In this document: one piece after another, positions 1 to 10,925 of the stretch | How the letters are laid out: every line of letters starts with the position of its first letter | Position numbering within the stretch: the stretch's first letter is position 1 | NCBI GenBank assembly: GCA_015499995.1 | Contig: JADNRV010000260.1 | Span: forward strand, 1 to 64,000 | Length of the DNA: 64,000 nucleotides | Reading direction: 5' to 3' | Source: Flammula alnicola | Lineage: Eukaryota > Basidiomycota > Agaricomycetes > Agaricales > Strophariaceae | Notes under the pieces: model-generated | Told to the model about the DNA's origin: nothing | Seen by the model: the letters and a program-made list of their open reading frames with translations, nothing else | Database searches by the model: none | Made by a program: the position numbers and the translations under genes

Positions 1-179
1 TTATTGTTTCTATTGCTACTGGTACGTTTCGATTCTTTTTTCTGCAGTATTCGACGTAATCTCAAGTGTTTTAGAATTAACAAAGCGCTTTCTCGCCGAG
101 TGCTTCCCGCGATCTGTACGTGGGCTGGCGGTAAGTACTTGTGCCTTTTTTCCGAGAGATTCGCTAACCGTGTTCCAAG

Positions 180-412
180 TGCCTCTCGACAAGAATGTGA
201 CCGTCACTGGCGGTCAGTTTGTCTCCGTCGCCGGCAATATGTATATCGACTCGATCTCGCAAAGTAAGTACTTGTTTTTTCTACGTGCAAAACTCTGACG
301 AGATCTTTTAGGCTGCCCGCTTGAATCGATTTTGGAGCGGGAGGGGATTTGACTATCAACGGGGGGACTTTTTTGGACGTCGCCGGGGGTGTCTACATTG
401 GGCGTGGTAAGC
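180..412 (+). pseudogene. Fragment with two GGxF-x-VAGxxY motifs
   Basis: Two short exon-like pieces encode related motifs: TVTGGQFVSVAGNMY (about 199-243) and LTINGGTFLDVAGGVYIG (about 350-403). Each is followed by a GTAAG donor (265 and 406). Agaricomycete NACHT/NLR-like and kinase-like proteins often carry a motif of this kind, GGxFxxVGGxxY, near the N-terminus. The two pieces do not join in one open frame across the intron at about 265-312, and no larger domain follows, so this reads as a decayed or truncated N-terminal piece. The function is unknown and the family link rests on motif memory only. Confidence 0.35.
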
Positions 413-645
413 GTTTTCTTTGCAGTATCTCTATTTTTCTGACTGTTCCGTACCCTTTCAATCTGTCTACTTTATGTTTACGATTGTATTATCACCTATC
501 TAATAACAATGAAATGATTCAATTACCTAGAATGATGAAATAAATAAGCGAGAGTTGTAAACATGTATATAGAATTGAACGAGCCGTCCAAAACTTTATG
601 TATAGGCGCCCGTCTAATAATAGCATGATGCATATATCATGACCC

Positions 646-790
646 GCGTCATGCGTGGTCACTCGTGTGGTCATTTGTGAGCGTGGTCATTTGTGAGCGT
701 GTGGTCACTTGAGAGCGTGTGGTCACTTGAGACTGTGGTCACTTGAGAGCGTGTGGTCACTTGAGACTATGGTCACTTGAGAGCGCGTGT
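646..790. repeat. Minisatellite, GTGGTCACTTGAGAGC-type unit
   Basis: About seven imperfect copies of a 16-20 bp unit based on GTGGTCACTTGAGAGCGT lie head to tail. Units differ by GAGAGCGT/GAGACT/GTGAGC variants. The tract lies just left of a 20-bp-arm palindrome. Confidence 0.75.
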
Positions 791-803
791 GTCATCTAGC
801 AGC

Positions 804-847
804 GACCAAAATCAAGAACGCGCTATCGCGCGTTCTTGATTTTGGTC
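804..847. repeat. Perfect inverted repeat, 20-bp arms
   Basis: The arms at 804-823 and 828-847 are exact reverse complements (GACCAAAATCAAGAACGCGC) separated by TATC. The element would form a very stable hairpin or cruciform. No gene is adjacent on either side within 200 bp. A related AAGAACGCGCTACCGCGCG string occurs at about 979-997, so the palindrome may belong to a dispersed family. Confidence 0.85.
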
Positions 848-1013
848 TACAACATAGCATATATTTCAAATAAAACTATTTAGCACAACATGTAGAGTCA
901 TTCCTGAATACAATTGTATGATTTTAAGAAACCGAAAACAACCTAGTAACAATATTGACTACGATTCAACCCAACGCAAAGAACGCGCTACCGCGCGGGG
1001 GATAAATATCCCG

Positions 1014-1090
1014 CTAACCCTAACGTTAACGCGAACCTTAACGCGAACCTTAACGCGAACCTTAACGCTAACCTAACATGAACCCTAACC
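1014..1090. repeat. Degenerate telomere-like CCCTAA/CCTTAACGCGAA tract
   Basis: The + strand reads CTAACCCTAACGTTAACG, then three CGAACCTTAACG units, then CTAACCTAACATGAACCCTAACC. These are variants of the fungal telomere repeat CCCTAA/TTAGGG. The C-rich strand is the + strand, which matches a chromosome end to the left. It is interstitial because unrelated sequence flanks it. Confidence 0.6.
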
Positions 1091-1260
1091 GTCGAGCGGT
1101 GGCACAGGAGATTCACGGGGCCGGCATGGATTGAGCAGAGGCGCCCGACGTGAACGCGTAGCACAGGCGCCCGACGTGTACGAGTAACTGAGGTGCAAGA
1201 TGCAATGAGAACGACCTGAATGGTGGGTCGCGGGCAGCATCTAAATCTCAGATGGTTGGG

Positions 1261-1297
1261 GCTCGGCTGCGAAGGGCGCAGCCCTTCGCAGCCGAGC
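1261..1297. repeat. Perfect inverted repeat, 17-bp arms
   Basis: The arm GCTCGGCTGCGAAGGGC (1261-1277) is the exact reverse complement of 1281-1297, with a GCA spacer. It is GC-rich and would be very stable as a hairpin. No T-run or gene end makes it a terminator. Confidence 0.85.
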
Positions 1298-1535
1298 ACC
1301 CCCTAAAGCACGCGGCGTAGGCTGGAAGGAAAGGTAAAGGTCGGGCTGAGATATGAAGCCTCTGTTAGAGCGCACATGTTAAAGAGGGGAAGAGGGGAGG
1401 AAAGCCCACAGCATTATGCCAAGTGGGAGATGGGGACAGGAGGAAAGACGCGAGCATGGAAAGATGTACTCGCGGAAAGAGCCGGCTGACATCAAACCGG
1501 AAGGGATAACCGGTTGCCGAGGACGCGGGAGCGGA

Positions 1536-1690
1536 AAGCGCCGGAAAGTTCAGTGGCCGCGGGAAAGTGCACGGGAAAGCGTAGGAAAGTGCACGGGAAA
1601 GCGTAGGAAAGTGCACGGGAAAGCGTAGGAAAGTGCGGAAAGGGACGGGACAGTACACGGGAAAGCACGGGAAAGTCCATGGGAAAGTGT
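1536..1690. repeat. GGAAAGT tandem repeat
   Basis: There are about five copies of a 22-bp unit, GTGCACGGGAAAGCGTAGGAAA, between 1565 and 1650. They are flanked by looser GGGAAAG-rich sequence from 1400 to 1850. The open frames read through this tract in several frames are composition effects, not genes. Confidence 0.7.
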
Positions 1691-1952
1691 TGGGAGGGAC
1701 GGCAATATCGGGAAAGATATGCCGGTCAGGAGGAAAGTCACCGAGATCCCCGACCTTCAAAGGAAAGTGACGAAAGACTTTCCTGTGCTAAAAATAGATT
1801 ACCGGACTTTCCCGAACGCTTTCCCGCTTTCCAAAATAATCAAATTTTTATACCATTTTCTACTCTATTTACAGTTCCCCCCCATCCCCTTCAAATTGGA
1901 CGGTGAAAATTGGTAGATGGGGGTATTCGAGGTCGGGAAATCCGAATATCCA

Positions 1953-2035
1953 CTCAGAATTGCGAAATTCCCACGATCGACCCCCGGAAAGTGCGTTCGT
2001 AACGATAGAACGGAAAGTTGTGGGAATAAAGCTAG
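1953..2035. repeat. 83-bp segment duplicated at 20360-20442
   Basis: The segment from CTCAGAATTG to AATAAAGCTAG recurs 18.4 kb away with 81 of 83 bases identical. Both differences are T here against C in the distal copy, and both are at CpG positions. It overlaps the proposed first codons of the helicase gene, so that N-terminus may not be genuine protein sequence. Confidence 0.8.
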
Positions 2036-5000
2036 CTCCTACTTCGACCAATTCAAGAACAAGAAGTCCGAGGAGGAGAAAATCACGTTCTCTGTAGCCA
2101 GAAAGAACGCCACTCAAGTTCCTGGTCGGACCATCTGGCGTGACTTCATTACCGAGGGTTGGAAGAATTGGCAAATGCATGCCAAAATCACCAAAGTTCT
2201 GTCGACGGAGCGACTCCATCCACTAACGCTCGCTCTCAGCGCCAGGAACGGTTCCGTCGAAAACTGGCCCCAGGTCGCGGATTATCTTCCTTCGGCTCTT
2301 GACCCCATTGGAATCGCGCTCTTCGGTGACGAAGCACTCGACGTGAATGGCCGCTTGGAGATGCAATTGCGCCGTACAACGCGCGCCCTCATCTACCGTA
2401 CGTGGAACAACATAAGGAACCAGGTTGGTCGGAGCAAGAATCATATTGTAAACTTGGAAAAGAAGGCTACTGATGCCTTCGACGGTACGTTCTTCTGCAT
2501 TCTTCGATTATTTCTTTCAAGCGCTAATTACTACTATTCTCAGGCCTTGATAGGGACAAGCCGACAAAGGCGAATATCAAGACCGTTATCGTTAAACTCT
2601 CCCGTTGGAAGGCCCTTGCCGAATCCCTCCAACTTCCGGAGGTCATGGAAAGGGTCGAGGCAATGGAAGCAGAGCTACAGGCGCTGATGCTTGGGATTAG
2701 CCCTCAGCTGAAGGTTTCAAATACGAAGCCGAAGACAGGTACGTGTACCGTATAATGGTCTCCATGACTTACGCTGTATCTCATCTATTGTTTCTTAGTT
2801 ACTTCGAAAGTCAACGCGGCTGCGCTCAAGCAACTGGCGTCTGATGATGACGTCGAAGACGTCGTTAATCTCTACCTCGATTTTTTCGACACTCCTGCTG
2901 CCGCGGACTCGGTGCCACTGCAAGAGCAACACCCTACTACCAGCGTTAAGTTTGGTGACTCGGAGAATGGCGTTGACCTCGGTGTCGAAGTCGAATCTTC
3001 TATGACACCCGAGGCATTGTCTAATGCTCTCGGGTTTCCTGCCAGTCGCCTGCCTCTACTATTCAATTCCTTTCGACATAAGGCGGGGCTCAGCTCATGG
3101 GATCCTGAGAACGCCCATCTCTTCAAACCGGACGCGGCAGCAAAGAACCCCGAGATGGACCCTATCTCGTTGCATTGGCATCAACTCGCTGGGATCCACG
3201 CCGTCATGCGCATGAATTTCACCGAGAAGCCAGACAGTCGGCCCTGTGGTGCTCTTATTGCAGACGAGGTCGGCCTCGGTAAAACGTTCCAGGCAGCCGC
3301 CATTATCGCCTGTCTATCTGATCTTGCTATGCGCCAGAAACTACAAAAACCTCTTCCTCCGGTTGTAAGTCGCACTCCGTATCTTGGCCAGTACGATTCA
3401 CTTCCGAGGCTCCCACACCTTATCGTCGTACCTGGAACCCTCTTGTCGCAATGGGAGAGCGAGCTCAAGACCATCTTCAGGCGTGGGGCGTTTGATATCC
3501 TCATATATGGAACAGGAAAGGCCGTCCGTGAACAGTTTTGGGCCATGGATGGTCCATTTCGTACCTCCAAAAACGACGTGAATAAAATTATCCTCGCATC
3601 ACACTCTGTAAGTTGCAATGCTAACATTGCGTTGTCCGTTACTAATGATCTGCTATAGGCATTGCAGCAGGATTTCTCGTCTCTCTACTTCTGGAAGAAG
3701 GCAACTTCGTCTGAACTGCCGTGGATTCACCCCAACCGGCTACCTACGTTTTCATCGACTGTCAACAACACGCTCTATGGGCATAAATACCTGACGATCA
3801 CTATCGACGAGGCCCACGCCTTTCGAAATGTCGGTGCTAAGCATTCGTCAGCTCTTGTACTCATGGAACTCGCTGCGATGCGGTTCGTTATGACAGCAAC
3901 ACCCCTTCAAACTTCGACGAAGGTAAGCTATTCTAAATAATCTTCGTTAACGACGCTAATATTGTTTTTTTAGGATGTGGCTGGGATGGGTAGACTCCTT
4001 GGTAACACCCACTTCTTGAGCCAGGCGGCTCTTGATGAGGAGAAGAGCGACCTAAGTACCATTCGACAGGCGAAGCGCAGTGATTCGGAGGGCCCCGAAT
4101 CCCTCGAAGAAGACGACGCTGTCAAGGAGTGCACAGTGGCAATTGCGCAGAGGATGCAGCGTCACTTCAAGGACCGCATTCTCAGACGGACGACAGGAAG
4201 TCTCGACTGGAAGAAACGGCCGTTAATCACTCTACCTCCGTGCCACAACATACCTATAATTGTAAAGCCAACACCTCGCGAGATGGAGATCATTTCTGAG
4301 CTGGCGGATCGCGTCAAGGAGAGGTTAGTGATTTCGTACCATTCACCGTTACGAAATTCTAACACATAACTCATAGTGTTGCGGCCTCCAATGGTGTCTT
4401 GATGATTGTGTCGCGCAGCTTCTACATCGAGCATTGAATGGCCATCGGCTATGCGCGATACAACCTTGACGAAGAAATTCCCAAGTTCAAGTCACTCGAG
4501 GAATGGGAAAAAAAGAAGTCGACAAAAATGGACACCTGCGCTCGCATCTGCCAACACCTCCTCAGCCGCGACGACGCCCCCGAGATTACCGTCGAGGATG
4601 GGCATATCAAGATCCCGCCTCTTCCGCCTTTAGAACCCGGCGAACAGTTGCTACAAACCCTCAAGCTTATAATCTATCAGCACTTTCCGTCTCTCGGTCG
4701 CCTGCTTCGCAACGTATGTGGTGTTTCTTCTATTCTTTGAGCCATCTTACTGAAGTTTTACAGGTCTTGGATTTGTATGGCATAAACCACCTCACGATCG
4801 ATGGGCAGATGTCGTTCCAGCAGCGAGCAAAAATTGTCAAACAGTTCCGCGAGGACCCTCAATGCCGTGTCCTTATTATGTCGTCAGTCGGGTCTACAGG
4901 CCTCAATCTCACCGTCGCAAGTAGGATAATATACCTTGTACGTACTTTTATATTCACCGGTGAATATTCGATTCTAACTAGTGTGCAGGACCAGGCATGG

Positions 5001-6109
5001 AGCTCTCAGGACAAGCTTCAAATCTGTGGCCGTGTTCACCGGCAGCCTCAGAAGAATGTAGTCAAGTGCTACCACATTCTCGCTGACGAAACGGCTGATA
5101 TTGTTCTTTCGGCACTCGCGCGAGGCAAAAGCCATATGATGGCAGGTTTTTTGCAGCAAGATCGCGGCAAAGGTACGTATTGTACTGTAACTATGACAAT
5201 GTACTTCTAATCTACTCCTACAGAGATGATGCAGCTATTTTCTGGCCAGAACGTGGCTGACGAAAAAGATGATTACAACGACAGCGACCCACCTTACATG
5301 CGACCCCTCGAGACTACCGACAATGCGAAGAAGTCTGCAAGAAGTAAGACTAAGGCGCCTCGCAAGCAGACTAAGGTCGATGCGCCAAAGACGAAAGAGA
5401 AGGTGCAGGATGGCAACACGACCATCGAAACGACGAGCGGGCTCAGCCGGAAGAAGGAAAAGAAGAAGGCGAAGAACGTTGAGACGGACGTAGAAGAGGC
5501 GACCGAGCGTAAACGTCTGAAGGGAAAAGAGAAGGCCACTAACGACCAGGCGGGGATAAGCAATACTGCCGAACGATCGCAAAGGACAGAAGACGACGGA
5601 CATACCGACGACAATAACGACCCTTTGCTTTTCGGCAAGGGCGACACCACCGATGGCACGTCTAGTGGTATGGACGTGGATGGGGATGGACCTAATACTA
5701 CCGACTACACCGACTGTGATCAATCGATGGACTGCGGTGGTAGATCAGATGAGGCATTCAGTACGTCATGATTTCTTGATACCTTGTTTAGTGCCCTTAC
5801 TCGTGAGTGCAGCTTCGTCGCCACATCCTGATACCCAGCAAAACCCATTTGGTATACCTTCGACACCTCCACATTCACCGACAACTGGCCAGCGGCGTGG
5901 TCGCTATTACTTGCCTGGTAACTACTCATTAAATATAAGTCGAACTTCTGCTTACACGTTGTCTACAGATAGTCCAGAGGCCTTAAAAACGCGAAAGCGG
6001 CCCATGGTCGATTATTCAAGTTCTCCCATGAATGTAGACTTTACAGACGAAGAACGAGAACCATCTTCTTCTCTGTCGGGGCCCTCGACGCGAGAACGTA
6101 CGAACTCAG

Positions 6110-6415
6110 AGCTGATCAAGGAGCAAACGGAACCAAGATCTCAGCAATTGCCGCCTCGGAAGCCCCCGCCTCAGAAGCCCACAACTCTGCATGGTAAAAT
6201 GCGTAAGTTGTACACTATCTATCTATTAGATTGATAGTATTCTGACATTACTCTAGCTGCGAAGTCTCTTACAGCCGCACAGCAGAAGCACGTAAAGCCA
6301 AGACCTTCTCAGCAATTGCTGCCTCAGAAGCCCCCATCTCTGCATGATAAAATGCGTAAGTTGTACATTATCTATCTATTAGATTGATAGTATTCTGACG
6401 TTATTCTAGCCGCAA
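6110..6415 (+). repeat. Tandem exon-intron duplication in the helicase tail
   Basis: A ~153-bp unit is present twice: a coding piece ending in CATGGTAAAATGC or CATGATAAAATGC followed by a near-identical 54-nt intron (6203-6256 and 6356-6409). Both introns start GTAAGTTGTACA and contain CTATCTATTAGATTGATAG. The duplicated exon encodes a Gln/Pro/Lys-rich piece, SQQLPPRKPPPQKP versus SQQLLPQKPPS. This enlarges the disordered C-terminal tail. Confidence 0.75.
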
Positions 6416-8083
6416 ACCCTCTTACAGCTAAACAGCTGAAACGCGCGGAGAAATCCAAGGTTGCCACCTTACAGAAAGTGGGCAATGCGCCTTCGTTAAC
6501 GAGAATGACTTCATCTCCTAACATGGGAGCGCCGTCTCGCATGCAAGCCTCGTCCGTTCAAGCATCTCATTCCATCAATCCATTTGGTTCATCGAGTACT
6601 CAGCGTCGCCATGAGCAAGTTCCATCGGCGCCCCCATCACATCCTCATTCGTCGGAACATCGCGCTTCTTCCTCATCTGGACAACGGGAGTTACCACGTC
6701 AGCCGCGTTCCTCTCTGTGTGAGTCTTATTACATTCAGTATCATGACAATTGCCACTAATATAACAAAAATTAGCATTACCTTCACTGCGTCAGCCGACG
6801 GTTTTCGGTCGTCGTTTCGAAGAGGAAGAGAGATTGAGTCCGCCGCCTGCTTCGACAGCATCGCGGAATCCATTTTCGAAGGACAAAATGTCAAAGCGAC
6901 GCGCACTGTAAATGTCGAGCATGTATATAGCTAGCAATATTACATCTTTATATTTGTTCAGTTAAGTTGTTCTTGAGATTTCGTAGATAGAATTGAGGGC
7001 ATCAACTGAAATTCACAAAGTGGACGTGACTTGAATATTGGTGTATTCTGTTCTCGCATATTTTAGTGCATTTTGTGCGCACACATGAGTATGTTATGTG
7101 CTCATATATGTAAGTACATTCCATGCTCAGAGATATGAGTAGGTTGTATGCTCACATATGCGAGTACATACCACACTCACATATGCGAGTGTGTTCCACG
7201 CTCACGTGAGTATGTTACGCACTCAAATATGCGAGTACGTTCCACACTCATGTATGCGAGTATGTTACATGCTCACATATGCGAGTATGTTACGCACTCA
7301 CGTGAGTATGTTACGCACTCACTCCACGCTCACGTGAGTATGTTACGCACTCACTCCACGCTCACGTGAGTATGTTACACGCTCACATATGCGAGTGTGT
7401 TCCATGCTCACGTGAGTATATTACGCGCTCAAATATGCAAGTACGTTCCACACTCATGTATGCGAGTATGTTACATGCTCACATATGCGAGTATGTTACA
7501 CACTCACGTGAGTATGTTACGCACTCACGTGAGTATGTTACGCACTCACGTGAGTATGTTACGCACTCACGTGAGTATGTTACGCACTCACGTGAGTATG
7601 TTACGCACTCACGTGAGTATGTTACGCACTCACGTGAGTATGTTACGCACTCACGTGAGTATGTTACGCACTCACGTGAGTATGTTACGCACTCACGTGA
7701 GTATGTTACGCACTCACGTGAGTATGTTACACACTCACTCCACGCTCACGTGAGTATGTTACGCGCTCACATATGCGAGTGTGTTCCACGCTCACGTGAG
7801 TATGTTATGCGCTCACATATGCAAGTACGTTCCACACTCATGTATGCAAGTATGTTACATGCTCACATATGCGAGTATGTTACGCACTCACATATGCGAG
7901 TATGTTCCACGCTCACATATGCGAGTATGTTCCATGCTCACATAAGTATGTTCCGTGCTCACATATGTGAGTACATACCACACTCACATGAGTATGTTCC
8001 ATGCTCACATATACGAGTATGTTCCTCACTCATGTGAGTATGTTCCATGCTCACGTGAGTATGTTCCACACTCACGTGAGTAT

Positions 8084-8250
8084 GATGTTTTCATTGGTGA
8101 GTCACTCGGCCAGGCAAATTGTTGACTGATTTATCATACATCATTTCCTCTCTCCCTCTTCCATCTCTTTACGATTATTTTGTACAAATCAGAATATGTT
8201 TTTCTTTCTTCCCTCATCATCTAACTGAATACATTCTGCTGAATGATGAC
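8084..8250. repeat. Non-satellite insert, copy 1
   Basis: About 167 bp of unique sequence starts GATGTTTTCATTGGTGAGTC and ends near CTGAATGATGACATGCTCAC, interrupting the satellite. Copies 2 (8644) and 3 (9921) are nearly identical. The satellite to the right of copies 1 and 3 also matches for about 70 bp, so whole blocks were duplicated. Confidence 0.85.
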
Positions 8251-8643
8251 ATGCTCACATAGGCAAGTATGTTACACACTCACATGAGTATGTTATGCGC
8301 TCACGTGAGTATGTTCCATGTGCACGTATGCAAGTATGTTCTATGCTCACATATGCGAGTATGTTCCATGCTCACGTGAGTATGTTATGCGCTCTCATAT
8401 GCAAGTACATACTACACTTATGTGAGTATGTTCCACGCTCACGTGAGTATATGCAAGTATGTTATGCGCTCACATATGCAAGTATGTTATATGCTCACGT
8501 GAGTATGTTCTATGCGCACGTGAGTATGTTCCATGCACACGTATGCGAGTATGTTCTATGCTCTCATATGCAAGTATGTTATGCGCTCACATATGCGAGT
8601 ACATACTACACTCACGTGAGTATGTTCCACGCTCACGTGAGTA

Positions 8644-8898
8644 TGATGTTTTCATTGGTGAGTCACTCAGCCAGGCAATTGTTGACTGATTTATCATACA
8701 TCATTTCCTCTCTCCCTCTTCCATCTCTTTACGATTATGTTTTACAAATCAGACTATGTTTTTCTTTCTTCCCTCGTCATCTAACTGAATACATTTTGCT
8801 GAATTATGACATGTGTTTGCTATACTCATTGACCCGGCTATTTTCTATGCTGTTTTAAGTCCCCATCCCGCTCTTCTCTCATTGGTTTGAACCTTCAT
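8644..8898. repeat. Non-satellite insert, copy 2 (extended)
   Basis: This copy has the same start as copy 1 but continues past GAATTATGACATG into about 85 bp of further unique sequence (to about 8898) before the satellite resumes. It may be the ancestral, longer form of the insert, with copies 1 and 3 shortened. Confidence 0.8.
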
Positions 8899-9920
8899 GT
8901 ATTATGTTCCACGCTCATGTATGTGAGTATGTTCCATGCTCACGTTTGTGAGTATGTTACACACTCACATATGCGAGTATATTCCACGCTCATCTATGCG
9001 AGTATGTTACATGCTCAAGTGAGTATGTTATGCGCTCACATGAGTATGTTACGCACTCACATATGCAAGTATGTTCCACGCTCACATATGCAAGTATGTT
9101 CCACGCTCACATATGTGAGTATGTTCCATGCTCACATATGCAAGTATGTTACACACTCACGTGAGTATGTTATGCACTCACATGAGTATGTTCCATGCTC
9201 ACGTATGCGAGTATGTTCCATGCTCATGTGAGTATGTTACGCACTCACATGAGTATGTTATGCGTGCACATATGCAAGTATGTTACACGCTCATGTGAGT
9301 ATATTCCATGCTCACGTATGTGAGGATGTTATGCGCTCACATATGCAAGTATGTTACGCGCTCACATATGCAAGTATGTTACGCGCTCACATATGCAAGT
9401 ATGTTACGCGCTCACATATGCAAGTACATACTACACTCACGTGAGTATGTTCCATGCGCACGTATGCGAGTATGTTCTATGCTCACATATGCGAGTATGT
9501 TATGCGCTCACATATGCGAGTACATACTACACTTACGTGAGTATGTTCCACGCTCATGTGAGTATATGCAAGTATGTTATGCACTCACATACGCAAGTAT
9601 GTTATGCGCTCACATATGCAAGTATGTTATATGCTCACGTGAGTATGTTTCATGCGCACCTATGTGAGTATGTTCTATGCTCACATATGTGAGTATGTTA
9701 TGCGCTCACATATGCGAGTATGATATGCGCTCACATATGCGAGTATGATATGCGCTCACATATGCGAGTATGTTATGCACTCACAGATGCGAGTACATAC
9801 TACACTCACATGAGTATGTTCCACGCTCATGTGAGTATGTTCCACGCTCATGTGAGTATGTTCCACACTCATGTCAGTATGTTCCACGCTCATGTGAGTA
9901 TGTTCCACACTCACGTGAGT

Positions 9921-10090
9921 ATGATGTTTTCATTGGTGAGTCACTCAGCCAGGCAAATTGTTGACTGATTTATCATACATCATTTCCTCTCTCCCTCTTC
10001 CATCTCTTTACGATTATTTTGTACAAATCAGACTATGTTTTTCTTTCTTCCCTCATCATCTAACTGAATACATTCTGCTGAATTATGACA
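9921..10090. repeat. Non-satellite insert, copy 3
   Basis: This is nearly identical to copy 1, including its right junction ACATGCTCACATAGGCAAGT. The distance between copies 1 and 3 is 1837 bp, which gives a higher-order repeat length for this part of the satellite. Confidence 0.85.
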
Positions 10091-10925
10091 TGCTCACATA
10101 GGCAAGTATGTTACACACTCACATGAGTATGTTATGCGCTCACGTGAGTATGTTATGCACTCACATATGTGAGTATATTCCATGCTCACGTATGTGAGTA
10201 TGTTCTATGCTCACGTATGCGAGTATGTTCCACGCTCACATATGCAAGTATGTTACATGCTCACGTGAGTATGTTATGCGCTCACGTGAGTATGTTATGC
10301 ACTCACATATGCGAGTATGTTATGCACTCACATATGCGAGTATGTTATGCACTCACATATGCGAGTATGTTATGCACTCACATATGCGAGTATGTTCCAC
10401 GCTCACATATGCCAGTATGTTCCATGCTCACGTGAGTATGTTACGCACTCACGTGAGTATGTTACGCACTCACGTGAGTATGTTACGCACTCACGTGAGT
10501 ATGTTACGCACTCACGTGAGTATGTTACGCACTCACGTGAGTATGTTACGCACTCACGTGAGTATGTTACGCACTCACGTGTGTATGTTACGCACTCACG
10601 TGTGTATGTTACACACTCACGTGAGTATGTTACGTTCTCACATGAGTGTGTTTTGTGCTCACGTGAGTATGTTCCACGTTCACATATGCGAGTATGTTCT
10701 ATGCTCACATATGCGAGTATGTTCCATGCTCACATATGCAAGTATGTTACACACTCACGTGAGTATGTTATGCACTCACATGAGTATGTTATGCACTCAC
10801 ATGAGTATGTTATGCACTCACATGAGTATGTTATACACTCACATGAGTATGTTATGCACTCACATGAGTATGTTCCATGCTCACATATGCGAGTATGTTC
10901 CATGCTCATGTGAGTATGTTCACAC

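Larger units (their letters stand above)
1917..6911 (+). pseudogene. SNF2-family DNA helicase/translocase with a premature stop
   Basis: Exons read 1917-2484, 2544-2738, 2799-3607, 3659-3922, 3974-4323, 4377-4713, 4764-4937, 4989-5172, 5224-5760 and several tail exons to a TAA at 6909. Frames join at every junction up to 5760. Helicase motifs in order are GALIADEVGLGKTFQ (Walker A), LIVVPGTLLSQWESELK (Ia), IDEAHAFRNVGAKHS (DEAH box), FVMTATPLQTS (III), then LNLTVASRIIYL and QICGRVHRQPQKNVVKCYHI (V-VI). The tail is Ser/Pro/Lys-rich with basic runs, probably nuclear. An in-frame TGA at 4435-4437 falls between SFYIEH and MAIGYARYN, and the frame continues unchanged after it; CGA to TGA is the simplest cause. 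No alternative splice seen here removes it. Subtelomeric helicase genes are common in fungi, but this protein's role is unknown. The start is uncertain because 1953-2035 belongs to a duplicated segment. Confidence 0.8.
7080..10925 (+). repeat. 21/25-bp satellite array, forward orientation
   Basis: Two interchangeable units make up the array: a 21-bp unit CTCACGTGAGTATGTTACGC(A) and a 25-bp unit in which the CACGTGAG core becomes CACATATGCGAG. Homogeneous runs of the 21-bp unit lie at about 7502-7735 and 10433-10640; elsewhere the types mix and diverge. The cores TCACGTGA and CATATG are palindromes. Because 21 bp is seven codons without a stop, long frames such as EYVTHSR repeats appear on several frames; they are not judged to be genes. 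Confidence 0.95.

Noticed and set aside
1365..1760. 131-codon Pro/Phe-rich minus frame (FPCTFP repeats)
   Set aside because: It is the translation of the GGAAAGT tandem repeat.
7502..7735. CRISPR-like regular array
   Set aside because: The repeats are contiguous 21-bp units without unique spacers, and the genome is eukaryotic.
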